A DNA stretch of 64,000 bases from Ignavibacteriota bacterium (GCA_019637995.1 JAHBUQ010000001.1:744001-808000), one strand, 5' to 3'; shown: positions 1-9,603, counted from the first letter of the stretch. Numbers and translations are program-made. Notes: a model not told the origin generated them from the sequence alone.

Positions 1-226
1 TTATATTGTATTTACCTTCCGGCAAATTTTTAATTTTAAAATCACCTTTAACATCTGAAAAACCGCCTAATTTAGTTCCAATAACAGTTACTGTAGCGCG
101 ACGTAAAGGTTCTCCGGTTTCTTCATCAATGATTTGACCGGTAATTTCACCATTTGATTGTGAAAAGGATGTACTAAATAGTACCAACATTAATAGTAAG
201 CCTAAGGCATATACCTTACTTTTCAA
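1..226 (-). CDS. Secreted protein with CarboxypepD_reg-like domain, N-terminal part only
   Basis: Only the first 75 codons lie in the window; the rest runs off the left edge. The start is a TTG at 226-224, preceded by a GGAGGA ribosome binding site seven bases away; no ATG fits as well. The product opens with a signal peptide (KSKVYALGLLLMLVLFSTSF, then SQ) followed by the first half of a carboxypeptidase-regulatory-like beta-sandwich (GEITGQIIDEETGEPLRRAT, then GTKLGGFSDVKGDFKIKNLP). In Bacteroidota such domains begin TonB-dependent receptors and other outer-membrane proteins. A TonB receptor is therefore the likeliest identity, but the deciding part is not visible. Confidence 0.75.
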   Translation of the reverse strand, partial: MKSKVYALGLLLMLVLFSTSFSQSNGEITGQIIDEETGEPLRRATVTVIGTKLGGFSDVKGDFKIKNLPEGKYNI

Positions 227-449
227 AATAAATCCTCCGATAATTATATAATATTGCTAAAACCATTCAATACAAAAATGCAACTTTAGTATGAAGTATT
301 AATAAATGATATGTTAAGAATGAGTTAAATTGAATTTTGTTGAAAACTGTAATTTAATTTTTACTGAGAATAATTTATTTCAAAACTAATCTGAATTATA
401 TTCGTATTATATTAAATATTATGTCAAACTAATTCAATCTTCAAAATTT

Positions 450-1328
450 ATGAAAAAACTTATTATACTACTTACTGTTTTGCTGCTTTTAACAGCAGTT
501 GATTCAAATGCTCAGCTTTTGACTAAATTCAAAGCAAAAGCCGGATACGCAAAAGCCATTGATTTTGGTAAGTCAACCTTGAATATGGCTAATCCTAAGA
601 TTCAATTCATGGGTACTTTTAATCAATCAATTGATTTTAATGGGTTCGACGTAACAATCGAAATTGATATGAATAACGGGAGTGCTACCGGTTGGGCTTA
701 TGTTTTAGTTGATGGTGATTCTGAATCTTCATCTGCAGTGTTTATCGTCAAGCCCATAATCGGTGATTTTCTTACATTTGAAATTCCAGGTTTGAGTTTA
801 GATGATTTTGATATTGAGTTGGGTGATGGTGTTACAATTGATGATTACAACTGGATGGATAGCGATGCAATGATGACAAGACTAAATACAAACAGTGATT
901 TCGCTGATTTTTATTCTCAATACCAACCTTTTGAGCAGATTTTTGTCGTTCTTTTTGTAGGACTAAATCCATTAAATATGGAAGTAGAGCCGCTTTGGGC
1001 TATCAGTATGACAAAAGGTGATATTTTTAGAAATTGTGCAGTTCAGGCAGTAACAGGCGATGTTTTTTGCTCAGAGATTCTTACCTCTGTAAAAGATTTA
1101 ATTTCTAATAATATTGAAATTTATCCAAACCCGACAGATGACTTTTTGATTTTTAACAATACAGAATTTGGGGAAAATACGCTTATAACTGTTTTCGATT
1201 TATTTGGGCGGGAATTAATTCGTCATAATGCTATATCCGGTGCTAATTCAGTTGATGTTTCGAAACTCAATCCCGGAGTTTACACAATAAGAGTAAATAA
1301 CTCATTTTCTAAATTTGTAAAGAGATAA
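450..1328 (+). CDS. Secreted protein with T9SS type A sorting domain
   Basis: A 292-residue protein. Residues 1-22 form a signal peptide ending in SNAQ. The C-terminal 70 residues are a type A sorting domain: IEIYPNPTDD, then the strand TVFDLFGRELI, then VDVSKLNPGVYTIRV and a basic end, KFVKR. Such domains are recognised by the type IX system and removed at the cell surface. The middle (about 25-215) is rich in Asp, Phe and Gly and matches no family I recognise; it contains two cysteines near residues 200 and 207. The stop codon is one base from the start of the next gene, so the two are probably co-transcribed although functionally unrelated. Confidence 0.85.
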   Translation: MKKLIILLTVLLLLTAVDSNAQLLTKFKAKAGYAKAIDFGKSTLNMANPKIQFMGTFNQSIDFNGFDVTIEIDMNNGSATGWAYVLVDGDSESSSAVFIVKPIIGDFLTFEIPGLSLDDFDIELGDGVTIDDYNWMDSDAMMTRLNTNSDFADFYSQYQPFEQIFVVLFVGLNPLNMEVEPLWAISMTKGDIFRNCAVQAVTGDVFCSEILTSVKDLISNNIEIYPNPTDDFLIFNNTEFGENTLITVFDLFGRELIRHNAISGANSVDVSKLNPGVYTIRVNNSFSKFVKR

Positions 1329-1329
1329 A

Positions 1330-2493
1330 TTGAAAGAATTTAATGACAGTTTTGGTATGATAGCCAAAACATTTCAAGGTTTTGAAACTATCCTTGCCGA
1401 TGAGATTTCAGCTCTTGGAGGCAGGGATATATTAATTTTAAACCGAGCTGTTAAATTTAATGGTGACCTGAAACTGTTATATAAGGCAAATCATTTGCTA
1501 AGAACAGCTCTGAGAGTAATTATTCCAATTGATGATTTTGAAGTTCGTAACGAAGATGACTTGTATAAAAATGTCAAAAAAGTCAACTGGAATAATTATA
1601 TAACGCCAAATAAAACTCTTGCTGTTGATAGTAGCATAAACTCCTCACCTTTTAATCATACAAATTTTGTTGCCCTTAAAGTAAAAGATGCTATCGTTGA
1701 CAGGATAAGAGAGGAACATGGCTCAAGACCCAGTATAGACACGAAATCACCTGATTTGATGGTTAATGTTCATATTTTTAAAAATGAGTGTACAATTTCA
1801 CTTGATTCTTCAGGAAGCAGTCTGCACAAGCGCGGATACAGACAGTCTCAAACTGATGCACCGCTTAATGAGGTCTTAGCAGCCGGTCTTATACTTTTAA
1901 CAGACTGGAAGGCTGATGTTGATTTCTATGACCCAATGTGCGGCTCGGGAACTTTTACCACAGAAGCATTCAGTATTGCATCCGGCAAACCACCCAGAAC
2001 AGAGTTCAAATATGGCTTCATGAGCTGGTCAAATTATGAACCGGAACTTTGGAAAAAAGTCCTAAGAGAGTCGAAAGAATTAATTAAGCCCGTAAAAATT
2101 AATTTTTATGCTTCAGATATTTCCGGAAAAGCAGTAGCAGTAAGCAAGCTGAATATGAGACATCCTGAAATGAGAAAAACAGTCGTGATTTCTCAGGAAG
2201 ATTTTTTCAATTCCGAACCTAAGGGTGATTCCGGTATCATTATGCTTAACCCACCATATGGTGAAAGACTCAAAAATCAGGATATTGAAAAAGTTTACAG
2301 GGATATTGGGAACAAATTGAAATTTGATTATCATGGATTTAATGCATGGATTTTAATTTCATCAAAACAAGCAGAGAAATCAGTTGGGCTTAAATCAAAC
2401 AAGAAATTTAGCGTTTTGAACGGAGCTATTGAATGTAAGTTTTGCAACTTTAAGTTATATTCAGGCTCGATAAAAGACAGATATGCTGAATAA
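1330..2493 (+). CDS. THUMP-domain class I SAM-dependent RNA methyltransferase (RlmL/YpsC-like)
   Basis: Predicted to methylate the N2 position of a guanine in 23S rRNA, as the N-terminal half of RlmL does. Residues about 10-160 form the ferredoxin-like/THUMP RNA-binding region, and 170-385 the Rossmann methyltransferase. The SAM-binding motif DPMCGSGTFTTEA and the amino-methyltransferase motif NPPYGERL are both intact. At 387 residues it has the single-methyltransferase architecture, without the second domain of proteobacterial RlmL. It begins with TTG one base after the preceding stop; an ATG at 1357 is an alternative start that would lose nine residues. The exact target base is inferred from the family. 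Confidence 0.88.
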   Translation: MKEFNDSFGMIAKTFQGFETILADEISALGGRDILILNRAVKFNGDLKLLYKANHLLRTALRVIIPIDDFEVRNEDDLYKNVKKVNWNNYITPNKTLAVDSSINSSPFNHTNFVALKVKDAIVDRIREEHGSRPSIDTKSPDLMVNVHIFKNECTISLDSSGSSLHKRGYRQSQTDAPLNEVLAAGLILLTDWKADVDFYDPMCGSGTFTTEAFSIASGKPPRTEFKYGFMSWSNYEPELWKKVLRESKELIKPVKINFYASDISGKAVAVSKLNMRHPEMRKTVVISQEDFFNSEPKGDSGIIMLNPPYGERLKNQDIEKVYRDIGNKLKFDYHGFNAWILISSKQAEKSVGLKSNKKFSVLNGAIECKFCNFKLYSGSIKDRYAE

Positions 2494-2509
2494 CCTTAAT
2501 TATATTACA

Positions 2510-2557
2510 AAAGCTGTATCAACAAACTTTATTAAAAAAGTAAACTGATACAGCTTT
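2510..2557. terminator. Bidirectional hairpin between convergent genes
   Basis: A perfect 12-bp inverted repeat, AAAGCTGTATCA (2510-2521) and TGATACAGCTTT (2546-2557), around a 24-base AT-rich loop. It sits between the methyltransferase stop (2493) and the convergent lipoprotein stop (2583). Both outer flanks are A/T rich, so it could terminate either strand, although the loop is long for a classic intrinsic terminator. Confidence 0.6.
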
Positions 2558-2582
2558 ATATATATTACAATAAATAGATATC

Positions 2583-3221
2583 TTACATGTTAGCTAATTT
2601 CTTGATGTCAATTTTATCGGCTATTTTCTTTATGTAATCAATATTATCTGCTTGATTATCTTCAATTGTAAGCATAAATCTGTAACCAATTGCATAGGAG
2701 AGTTTTGCATTTTTACGACTTTTTGAGAATTCTTCAAAACCTGAAACATGGTCAATATCGGTTTTAACAGTTTTTTGAAAGCCATCGCTTGTTTCAGTTG
2801 AAAGTCCCAATGAAGCCCAGTATGCAACACCGGCAAACATAGCATAAGATTCGTTGTAATCCATAAGATTGATTCTAATTGTTCTTCCTGTCTCATCATT
2901 CCTATATGTTCTCTCCACCGTTGACATCGAGAAGCCTGTGATATTAGTAGACTGACCATTAGGTTCATCTGATGTAAATCCATCCAATGACTCAGGCAGG
3001 TATTTTTGTAATTCTGAAAAGTGTAAAGCTAATGTGTCGCCTTTTCGGACTCTTTCTTCTCTTCTTTTCTCAGACATATCAATTGACTTGGACATTTCTT
3101 CGGCTGCCTCAGGTGCATTCTTAATGACTTCAGCAACATTCTTAAGTTCATCAAACTTTTCGCCGCATGACATCAAAATTATTATTGATGCAGTTAATAA
3201 TAATACTAATAAACTCTTCAT
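2583..3221 (-). CDS. Predicted lipoprotein of unknown function
   Basis: A 212-residue protein with a lipoprotein signal peptide (MKSLLVLLLTASIIILMSCG; lipobox LMSC), so probably anchored in the cytoplasmic or outer membrane. The ATG at 3221 is chosen because GGGAG lies eight bases upstream; a TTG five codons earlier would overlap that site. Residues 25-60 form a charged helix. The rest is a mixed alpha/beta domain with one notable stretch, AMFAGVAYWASLG. No family is recognised and no catalytic motif is evident. It is the last gene of its strand before a convergent hairpin. Confidence 0.75.
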   Translation of the reverse strand: MKSLLVLLLTASIIILMSCGEKFDELKNVAEVIKNAPEAAEEMSKSIDMSEKRREERVRKGDTLALHFSELQKYLPESLDGFTSDEPNGQSTNITGFSMSTVERTYRNDETGRTIRINLMDYNESYAMFAGVAYWASLGLSTETSDGFQKTVKTDIDHVSGFEEFSKSRKNAKLSYAIGYRFMLTIEDNQADNIDYIKKIADKIDIKKLANM

Positions 3222-3258
3222 AATAAATACTCCCAATAAAATTTAAAAATTATAAAAA

Positions 3259-4143
3259 CTAAAATAATTGATTTATTTCAGATAGAAAAATTCTTTTGAA
3301 CAAATAGTAAATATCAATTGAAATTCTTTTTTCAGAATAGGCTAATTCCGCAGACGCAAGTCCGAAGAGTACATAACCTTTAAGTTCTAATTCATTGTCT
3401 TTAAGTGATTCAATATGTCTTAATACCGCTTGTGTATCACCTCTTGCGATAGGACCGGTAAGTGGAAGATTTTGAGAAGTGCTTTTTATCTCAGAAATTG
3501 AATTTTGTGTAGTAGTAATTGCAATTTTAGGGATAAATTCTGCAGGGTCGTTTCCACTTAGACGAGCAATATTTTCAGCATATTTTAAATTAACTGTCTG
3601 ATAATTTGATGCAAAAACTGCTGATATATGGTATTTGTCGCTGTGAAAATTTTCAATTTCATCTATAAAAAATACTTTGCCATTTATAGTGGAAACAATC
3701 TCGATTATTTTTGATTTATCATTTTCAAAGCAGTCTGCAGTCCATGCTACGTTTTCAAAAATATTATTATTATAAATGAAAAATGTCTGATAGGGGTGAA
3801 GTCTGGCTATAGATTTAGCTTTATCATCTAATAAGGCTAATTCTTCTTTTGGAAGAAAGCCTGAGCAGTGAATGATAAATGTATTATTTAAATTACCGTT
3901 TTGATATTCTAACAGAGTATCAAGTACATCAGATAATTGATTATCTCGGACAGTTATAAATAATACATCGGGAAATTTGATAATATGGGCAATATTATTA
4001 AAAATTTTTACCTTTGAAGAAAGCTCAAAATCTAAATCAGTATTTTTTGAAACTATAAAATCAAGCATACCCACTTTGTCAAATTCTCTTGTCAAAGCGG
4101 ATCCAAGCTTGCCAATCCCAATAATTCCGATTGAAAACGACAT
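3259..4143 (-). CDS. Rossmann-like and DUF2520 domain protein
   Basis: A 294-residue oxidoreductase-like protein. The N-terminus has a dinucleotide-binding signature (GIIGIGKLGSALTREF), followed by a helical C-terminal DUF2520 domain containing PLTGPIARGDTQAVLRHI, a highly conserved block of the family. The fold resembles the F420-dependent NADP reductase / pyrroline-5-carboxylate reductase group. The substrate is not established for the family. It starts six bases after the cysS stop, so the pair forms one transcription unit. In Bacteroidota it is common as a single-copy gene beside housekeeping genes. Confidence 0.85.
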   Translation of the reverse strand: MSFSIGIIGIGKLGSALTREFDKVGMLDFIVSKNTDLDFELSSKVKIFNNIAHIIKFPDVLFITVRDNQLSDVLDTLLEYQNGNLNNTFIIHCSGFLPKEELALLDDKAKSIARLHPYQTFFIYNNNIFENVAWTADCFENDKSKIIEIVSTINGKVFFIDEIENFHSDKYHISAVFASNYQTVNLKYAENIARLSGNDPAEFIPKIAITTTQNSISEIKSTSQNLPLTGPIARGDTQAVLRHIESLKDNELELKGYVLFGLASAELAYSEKRISIDIYYLFKRIFLSEINQLF

Positions 4144-4149
4144 ATCATT

Positions 4150-5610
4150 TCATTTCTTGATTATTTCATAGCTATCCTTGGCGTCTTTTATAATCCATCC
4201 AAGTTCATCAAGTGATTTACGTACAGTATCGGCAGTTACAAAATCACGGTTTTGTTTAGCATCCCATCGTTCCTGAGCCATTTTGATGATATTGTCAGGA
4301 ATTGATGAATCTTCTTTTGGTTTAGGTTCAAAAGTGAATGCTTCAAAAATATGATTTAATTCATTGATGAATGCAACTAATTCGAGCTTGCTTTCTTCAG
4401 ATAATTCAACTGTAACAGATGAGTTAATAAACGTAAAAATATGTGCTAGAGCTTTAGGAGTATGTAAGTCGTTGGCAAGCTCCGAAAAAACATCATTTCG
4501 GAGTTTATCAGTATCCGCATTTTTAGTACCTGAAATTTGACTGTCATCAATCAATTCCCATATAAATTCTTGAATACGTTTTCTTGCTTTTTTCGTAGAT
4601 TCAACTCCGGAAAAGGTGAAATTATATTTTGTTCTATAATGTGCCGACATCATTGAAAAACGAATATCAATCGGGTCAAGACCTTTATTCAGCAAGTCTT
4701 TGACCGTAAAAAAATTGCAGGCTGATTTGGACATTTTCTCACCTTCGACTTCCAAAAATTCATTATGAAGCCAGAAATTAGTTGGCTCACATCCATAGCC
4801 AGCTTTAGACTGAGCAATTTCATCTTCATGATGGGGAAATTTTAAATCTACACCGCCTGTATGAATATCAAAAGGCAATTCTAAAAGTTCATACTCCATA
4901 GCTGAACATTCAATATGCCATCCCGGACGTCCTTGATAATTTTTACCATCAATAACAAAATCCCAAAATGGCTCGCCATCTTTTTTCTCTTTCCATAGAA
5001 CAAAGTCACTTACACTTTCCCGCTCGTACTCATCTGCATCAATTCTAGCTCCGGCTCTGAAATTATCAAAGTCTATTTTAAATAATTTGCCATAATGGTC
5101 ATCTTTTCGCCATTTATTAACATCAAAGTAAACCGAGCCACCCGAAAGGTAAGCATATCCATTGTTAATAATTCTCAGAATAAGTGTCTGCATTTCATCA
5201 ATAAAATCTGTAGCTGCAGGGAGGGCATAGAAATGCTCAACATCAATTCCAAGTTTTGATATATCTTCCAAGAAAGCATCCTGATAAAATTCAGTAAGCA
5301 TTCTCAGATTTTCTTTAGCGTCTTCAGTTTGCTCACCCATCGCAGGTAACCACGCTCCTGAACCCGGACGGCTATCTCTTATAGTTTTGTCATCAATATC
5401 TGTGATATTCATTACCCATTTGACATCATATTTTCCAACTACACGAAGCACTCTCTGAAGCAAATCAGCAAACAGAAATGCCCTCATATTGCCGATATGA
5501 GCATTGTTATATACAGTCGGACCGCAAGAATACATCCTTACATCATTTTCACGAATCGGCTTGAATATTTCAACATTTTTATTTAATGAATTATATAATT
5601 TAATTTCCAT
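4150..5610 (-). CDS. cysS: Cysteine-tRNA ligase
   Basis: Class I aminoacyl-tRNA synthetase charging tRNA-Cys. Both ATP-binding signatures are present: HIGN in NNAHIGNMRAF, and KMSKS in GEKMSKSACNFF. Zinc ligands typical of the enzyme appear as CGPTVY near residue 29, WHIEC near 245 and the FPHHEDEIAQS block. The C-terminal helical anticodon-binding DALR-like domain covers about 340-486. At 486 residues it is of usual length. It lies 15 bases downstream of ccmB on the same strand and immediately upstream of the DUF2520 gene. Confidence 0.97.
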   Translation of the reverse strand: MEIKLYNSLNKNVEIFKPIRENDVRMYSCGPTVYNNAHIGNMRAFLFADLLQRVLRVVGKYDVKWVMNITDIDDKTIRDSRPGSGAWLPAMGEQTEDAKENLRMLTEFYQDAFLEDISKLGIDVEHFYALPAATDFIDEMQTLILRIINNGYAYLSGGSVYFDVNKWRKDDHYGKLFKIDFDNFRAGARIDADEYERESVSDFVLWKEKKDGEPFWDFVIDGKNYQGRPGWHIECSAMEYELLELPFDIHTGGVDLKFPHHEDEIAQSKAGYGCEPTNFWLHNEFLEVEGEKMSKSACNFFTVKDLLNKGLDPIDIRFSMMSAHYRTKYNFTFSGVESTKKARKRIQEFIWELIDDSQISGTKNADTDKLRNDVFSELANDLHTPKALAHIFTFINSSVTVELSEESKLELVAFINELNHIFEAFTFEPKPKEDSSIPDNIIKMAQERWDAKQNRDFVTADTVRKSLDELGWIIKDAKDSYEIIKK

Positions 5611-5625
5611 ATCAATTAACCTTTA

Positions 5626-6297
5626 TTATTCTTTCCAGACAAAATCAAATAGAAAATATGAAGCAAGTATCATCAGTCCTGAATAGGAGAACAGAAGCTG
5701 AAAATCCTTCCTTGCTTCGCTGAAATCTGCACCTGTAAATGACTGAACAGTAGTTTGAATTCCGAGTATTATTACAGGTAATATAATGGGGAAGGACAGA
5801 ACAGGAAAAAGAGCATTTTTGGAATTTGCTTTAGCTATAAGTGCTGAAATAATTGTTGTCGCTGAAGCTATAGCCAGGCTGCCCATTAAGATTGACAAAA
5901 TAAAAATCCAGGCATTAGTTATTTCAATATTTCCGATAAAAAGAAAAAACAGGAAAACTGCAACAACGTTTAGTGATATACTTAGAATTATATTAAATAT
6001 CAGCTTGCCGAAATATATAGCTGAAGAGCCAGCTACAAGCTTGAGATATAAGGAAGTGCCTCGCTCTTCTTCACTTACAAAGGATTTCGACAGTCCGGTC
6101 ATTGCTCCGAAGAACATAACAATCCAAAGGACACCTGCAGCAACTTCAGAAGACAATACATCGCCTGATGTAGCAAAAACAATCATTGTTATTGTAGTAA
6201 GTACAAAAAGCAATATTGCAGAGATTGCGTATCTTGTACGAAATTCACTAAGCAATTCTTTTTTTAATACTGCGATTGATTTTGCTAACACTGCCAT
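5626..6297 (-). CDS. ccmB: Heme exporter protein B (CcmB)
   Basis: Integral-membrane subunit of the CcmAB transporter of system I cytochrome c maturation. The 223 residues form six predicted membrane helices. They start with the cytoplasmic KKELLSEFRTRYA block and the loop SEEERGTSLYLKLVAG, both highly conserved in CcmB. The protein ends in a hydrophobic helix and FVWKE. Its ATPase partner CcmA and other ccm genes are not in the window. The gene sits between an outer-membrane protein gene and cysS, so it is probably expressed with cysS. Confidence 0.9.
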   Translation of the reverse strand: MAVLAKSIAVLKKELLSEFRTRYAISAILLFVLTTITMIVFATSGDVLSSEVAAGVLWIVMFFGAMTGLSKSFVSEEERGTSLYLKLVAGSSAIYFGKLIFNIILSISLNVVAVFLFFLFIGNIEITNAWIFILSILMGSLAIASATTIISALIAKANSKNALFPVLSFPIILPVIILGIQTTVQSFTGADFSEARKDFQLLFSYSGLMILASYFLFDFVWKE

Positions 6298-6315
6298 AAT
6301 TTTTTCTATAGAAAA

Positions 6316-8745
6316 TCAGAGTTGATATTTCACACCAAGTATAAATGACAAATTATTGATTTTCCAATCACCATCATTAATTATATCCATTGGATAAAAA
6401 TTATAAGTTGTTTCAATAAATCCTGAAAATCTTTGGTACACAGGTATTGATGCACCAAGACCTCCAAATAATCCAAATCTGAATGCGGTAAGTGAAGTCA
6501 TATTATCAAATTCGCTAAGAGTAATTTGATTTTCTCCATTTGCATAAACAAAATTATCAGGAATTGTGATTGCCCGTCTTAGCTCAATAGAGTTATTCAT
6601 TCTAACAGACAGGTTCACTCCGGCTACCCCAGAAATAAACCTTGCAAGCGAATATTCTCCGGCAAGAGAAAGAGTTATGAAACTACTGTTTAACTCAAGA
6701 TAATGCGTTTCCTGAAATGGAAGCAAGCCGCCCGTCTGTGGATCACGTCTGCTGGAAATTATGCTGTCAGGAGCCTCAATAGTCCCGCCAAATTGCTCAA
6801 TTGATAAACGTGCTGACAAATTGAGTTTAGGCATAACTTTTTTGGATAAATATAATCCTGCTATACCGCCGCCACCTGAAGCTGATTCGAAGTTACCGGG
6901 AACGGCAATATTACCTGATTTAGAGAATCCTGTAGAATGTGTCACAATAGAATATCTGCCAAAAGCTCCGATAACAAAGCCCGGTTCGGGCACGCAACTT
7001 TTAATATATCCGGGATTAAGAACAAATTCATATTGTCCGGTGATTTCATCTATTGTCCAGCAGAGTGTATATTCAGCCTTATTGCCGGAGATGTCGCCAA
7101 CTTCAAAATAAAGTTGTCCGGGTGTGTTATAATCTACCGGCTCAATATCAACAGGAAGCTGTAGCATTCCATCCATGATCTTATTGTGATTTATCTTTAT
7201 GCCTGTGCTGTCAATTATATTGAATGATTTAAGCCCCAAGTCATCAGCACGGTCGTCACGCAAAATCATGTTTTGTTTACCTTCAACTTTTTTCAAATCT
7301 ACTGTTGGTGGTATAGTATCGGAAACTTGAACATATTCTAAAAATGACTGTCCGCCCATATTGCCATAAGCGTCATAAGCATCAACATCACCAAAACCAA
7401 AACCATAAGAATACATGCCAAAAGGCTCATTTGCTTTGATAAAATGTGTTCCAAATGGTACTTGAAGATAAGCAATGGAATAACGACTTATTCCGAGTGG
7501 TTCAAAAATTTTAGGGTCAACTTTTTTTCCGTTAAGTTCAAATGTCTGTATTGCTCTTGTAGGAACAACTACATTTACATAGTGATTCCAGCTACCGTTT
7601 ACAGGTGTTGCAAATCTGTATTGAGTCAAAAATTGTTGAGTCGGGCTGATTAAAAGCATCATAGGGTCACCAATTTGGTCGCCGTTTTCATAACCTTGTG
7701 AATATTGTGAAACCAATACCGGTTGGTCAGCAGTAATTTGAATTGCTTCGTTTATATTTTTTTCAACAAAATCGCCTGCTTTCAGTGTAGCAATTAACTT
7801 TGAATTTTCAAACACCCTTGTCCCATCAGTGTGAGCGAGTACTCTATAAGTAAATGTTGACCTGCCTTTCAGTTTGCCTATATAAAAGTGCTTACCCCAA
7901 GAACTAACAGGTGGAAGCTGCTCAACAATATGATTACATGCTTTAATCCGAGGTGGACCGACAGGTACATAAGTACATTCGTGCCCACTGAATACTGCGA
8001 TATTTTTATTTGCTTTGATGTGAGAACCGGTTAAATCAATTTCGCGCTCACTAATTTTAAGTTGTCTTAACTGCATCCTGTTTGTTTCGGAGCGAACTTG
8101 ATAAACATCACCTTTATTTAATGTAATATCAAAAGCTTCATTCTTTTTCTTGCCCTTGAAAGTTAGAGCATTCGGAGTAATTGTAACCAGGGTATTATCT
8201 TCTGTTGCTACGATAGAAAAAAGTGGTGACAACTCTTCAGCAACATGGTAGCACATAACGCGATACTCATCGCCAAGAACCTGAACCGGAAGACCGAGGT
8301 AAGTATCTGTTGTCTGATATCTTCTGTTCAGTCCATAAACAGAAACCGGATTATCTGATGATATCCTAACCGCAAGTTTTCTTTCGATTATCTCAAAGCT
8401 TTTAATCATTACTTTATCAGTTAGCAATATACTTCTTACAGTCCCGCCCGGAACAAAAAGTGTTTCTGTATAATTTATTGCAGGACATTCAATTAATACA
8501 CTTGCATCCTTATCACCGGTGATGAAAAGTTCTAAGTTAAGAGCATTTTTGGGAGAAGATGAATCGTCGCGAAAATTCATCATGAATGTTAGCCAGAATT
8601 CAGTTCCTACAGGTTGTTTGAACTTAAGTTCCATATTTTCTTCCAAAGCTTGCTGAGAATATAAATTTACACTTAAACTCAGGAAAATGGCTGTAATTAT
8701 AAAATGTTTTAGATAAATTTTCAAGTTTTTGAAATTATTTGACAT
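6316..8745 (-). CDS. IgGFc-binding-like N-terminal region fused to an outer-membrane beta-barrel
   Basis: About 809 residues. After a basic N-terminus and signal peptide (KHFIITAIFLSLSVNLYSQQ), residues 35-480 resemble the IgGFc-binding N-terminal domain: GTEFWLTFMMNF, AEELSPLFSIVATEDNTLV, GPPRIKACNHIVEQLPPVSS and WNHYVNVVVP are typical blocks. Residues about 500-590 look like an Ig-like domain. From 610 onward amphipathic strands with aromatic ends (GIAGLYLSKKVMPKLNLSAR to FILGVKYQL) indicate an eight- to ten-strand barrel. The ATG at 8745 overlaps the upstream stop region by 11 bases; a GTG at 8769 is possible. It probably displays the adhesin-like region at the surface. Confidence 0.75.
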   Translation of the reverse strand: MSNNFKNLKIYLKHFIITAIFLSLSVNLYSQQALEENMELKFKQPVGTEFWLTFMMNFRDDSSSPKNALNLELFITGDKDASVLIECPAINYTETLFVPGGTVRSILLTDKVMIKSFEIIERKLAVRISSDNPVSVYGLNRRYQTTDTYLGLPVQVLGDEYRVMCYHVAEELSPLFSIVATEDNTLVTITPNALTFKGKKKNEAFDITLNKGDVYQVRSETNRMQLRQLKISEREIDLTGSHIKANKNIAVFSGHECTYVPVGPPRIKACNHIVEQLPPVSSWGKHFYIGKLKGRSTFTYRVLAHTDGTRVFENSKLIATLKAGDFVEKNINEAIQITADQPVLVSQYSQGYENGDQIGDPMMLLISPTQQFLTQYRFATPVNGSWNHYVNVVVPTRAIQTFELNGKKVDPKIFEPLGISRYSIAYLQVPFGTHFIKANEPFGMYSYGFGFGDVDAYDAYGNMGGQSFLEYVQVSDTIPPTVDLKKVEGKQNMILRDDRADDLGLKSFNIIDSTGIKINHNKIMDGMLQLPVDIEPVDYNTPGQLYFEVGDISGNKAEYTLCWTIDEITGQYEFVLNPGYIKSCVPEPGFVIGAFGRYSIVTHSTGFSKSGNIAVPGNFESASGGGGIAGLYLSKKVMPKLNLSARLSIEQFGGTIEAPDSIISSRRDPQTGGLLPFQETHYLELNSSFITLSLAGEYSLARFISGVAGVNLSVRMNNSIELRRAITIPDNFVYANGENQITLSEFDNMTSLTAFRFGLFGGLGASIPVYQRFSGFIETTYNFYPMDIINDGDWKINNLSFILGVKYQL

Positions 8746-9565
8746 ACATAAAATTGGTTTTAAATACACCGGATTCAGTTTTCATAATTATAAAATAAGC
8801 ACCTGAAGCTAATTCCCATGAAAATGGCTGTAAAGATAATCGGTAATTGCCACGGGAAAATTTTATATTTTCATAATCATTAATAATGCTACCGGACTCA
8901 TCGGTAATCTGAACTTTAAAAATATTATTTATATTACTATTGTCGAGTATTTGCCTGCCTCCAATTGCGTAAACAGCAAAGCTGATTCTGGTTTCTTTGT
9001 TGATACCAAAAGGAAAAGTTGTCCAGTCTGAAAATGGGTTTGGACGATTTTGCCCAAGACCTTCAGTAATTCCGGGTACAACTGATGAACTCCGAACGGT
9101 GATTTTACCTGCTTTGAAATTTGTTTCAAGAATTTCGACGCCATCAATTAATGCTTTAACCGGCGTAAGCATTGTTACTGTATCAGCTCCTGCAAGACCT
9201 TCGACAGGTATTCCCCAATTAATAAATTCAGTAAAAACTTCAGGAAACCAAAAATGTATGATAGCTCTTGCATTATCAAGATTTGTTAAATCAGTTGCTA
9301 TTAAAATTGAATCAATAAATGGATTATCATGCATTTTAATCCAAGGACCTGCTTTGATATCAATGACATTTGCGTCAAAAGTAAATTCGGTAATTATCTC
9401 TTTAATTGAAGTATTGTTAAGTTTAAGTTGGAACAATACACCATTTGTACCACCCCTGTCTATAACAGTATCCTGAACAGAAATTTCTATGTTTTGGGAA
9501 TTTAAATTCCCAAAACATACCAAAATAATGACAAAAATTAATAAGATTGTTTGTATATATTTCAT
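8735..9565 (-). CDS. Secreted protein with divergent T9SS-type C-terminus
   Basis: A 276-residue secreted protein: signal peptide to about residue 23, a beta-sandwich-like region (24-155), then a C-terminal segment opening with GLGQNRPNPFSDWTTFPFGI, the usual start of a sorting domain. It ends SGAYFIIMKTESGVFKTNFM and a basic YVK. An extra stretch of about 30 residues lies between the PNPF block and the final strands, making the domain longer than usual. It overlaps the start of the next gene by 11 bases, so the pair is translationally coupled. The cohesin-like reading of the N-terminal region is inference. Confidence 0.75.
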   Translation of the reverse strand: MKYIQTILLIFVIILVCFGNLNSQNIEISVQDTVIDRGGTNGVLFQLKLNNTSIKEIITEFTFDANVIDIKAGPWIKMHDNPFIDSILIATDLTNLDNARAIIHFWFPEVFTEFINWGIPVEGLAGADTVTMLTPVKALIDGVEILETNFKAGKITVRSSSVVPGITEGLGQNRPNPFSDWTTFPFGINKETRISFAVYAIGGRQILDNSNINNIFKVQITDESGSIINDYENIKFSRGNYRLSLQPFSWELASGAYFIIMKTESGVFKTNFMYVK

Positions 9566-9595
9566 TTATCTAATTATATTTAACTATATATTTCA

Positions 9596-9603
9596 CAAAA
9601 ATA
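9596..9603 (-). promoter_or_regulatory. Possible -7 element for the 8735-9565 gene
   Basis: On the minus strand TATTTTTG matches the Bacteroidota TAnnTTTG -7 element and would give a 5' leader of about 24 bases. No clear TTTG -33 element is visible at the right distance. Confidence 0.35.

Noticed and set aside
5786..6325. A 179-codon plus-strand frame opposite ccmB
   Set aside because: It is entirely antisense to a well-supported CcmB gene, lacks a ribosome binding site and has low-complexity composition; it is a shadow frame.
8997..9476. A 159-codon plus-strand frame
   Set aside because: It is antisense to the T9SS-type gene at 8735-9565, with no start signal and no recognisable protein features.
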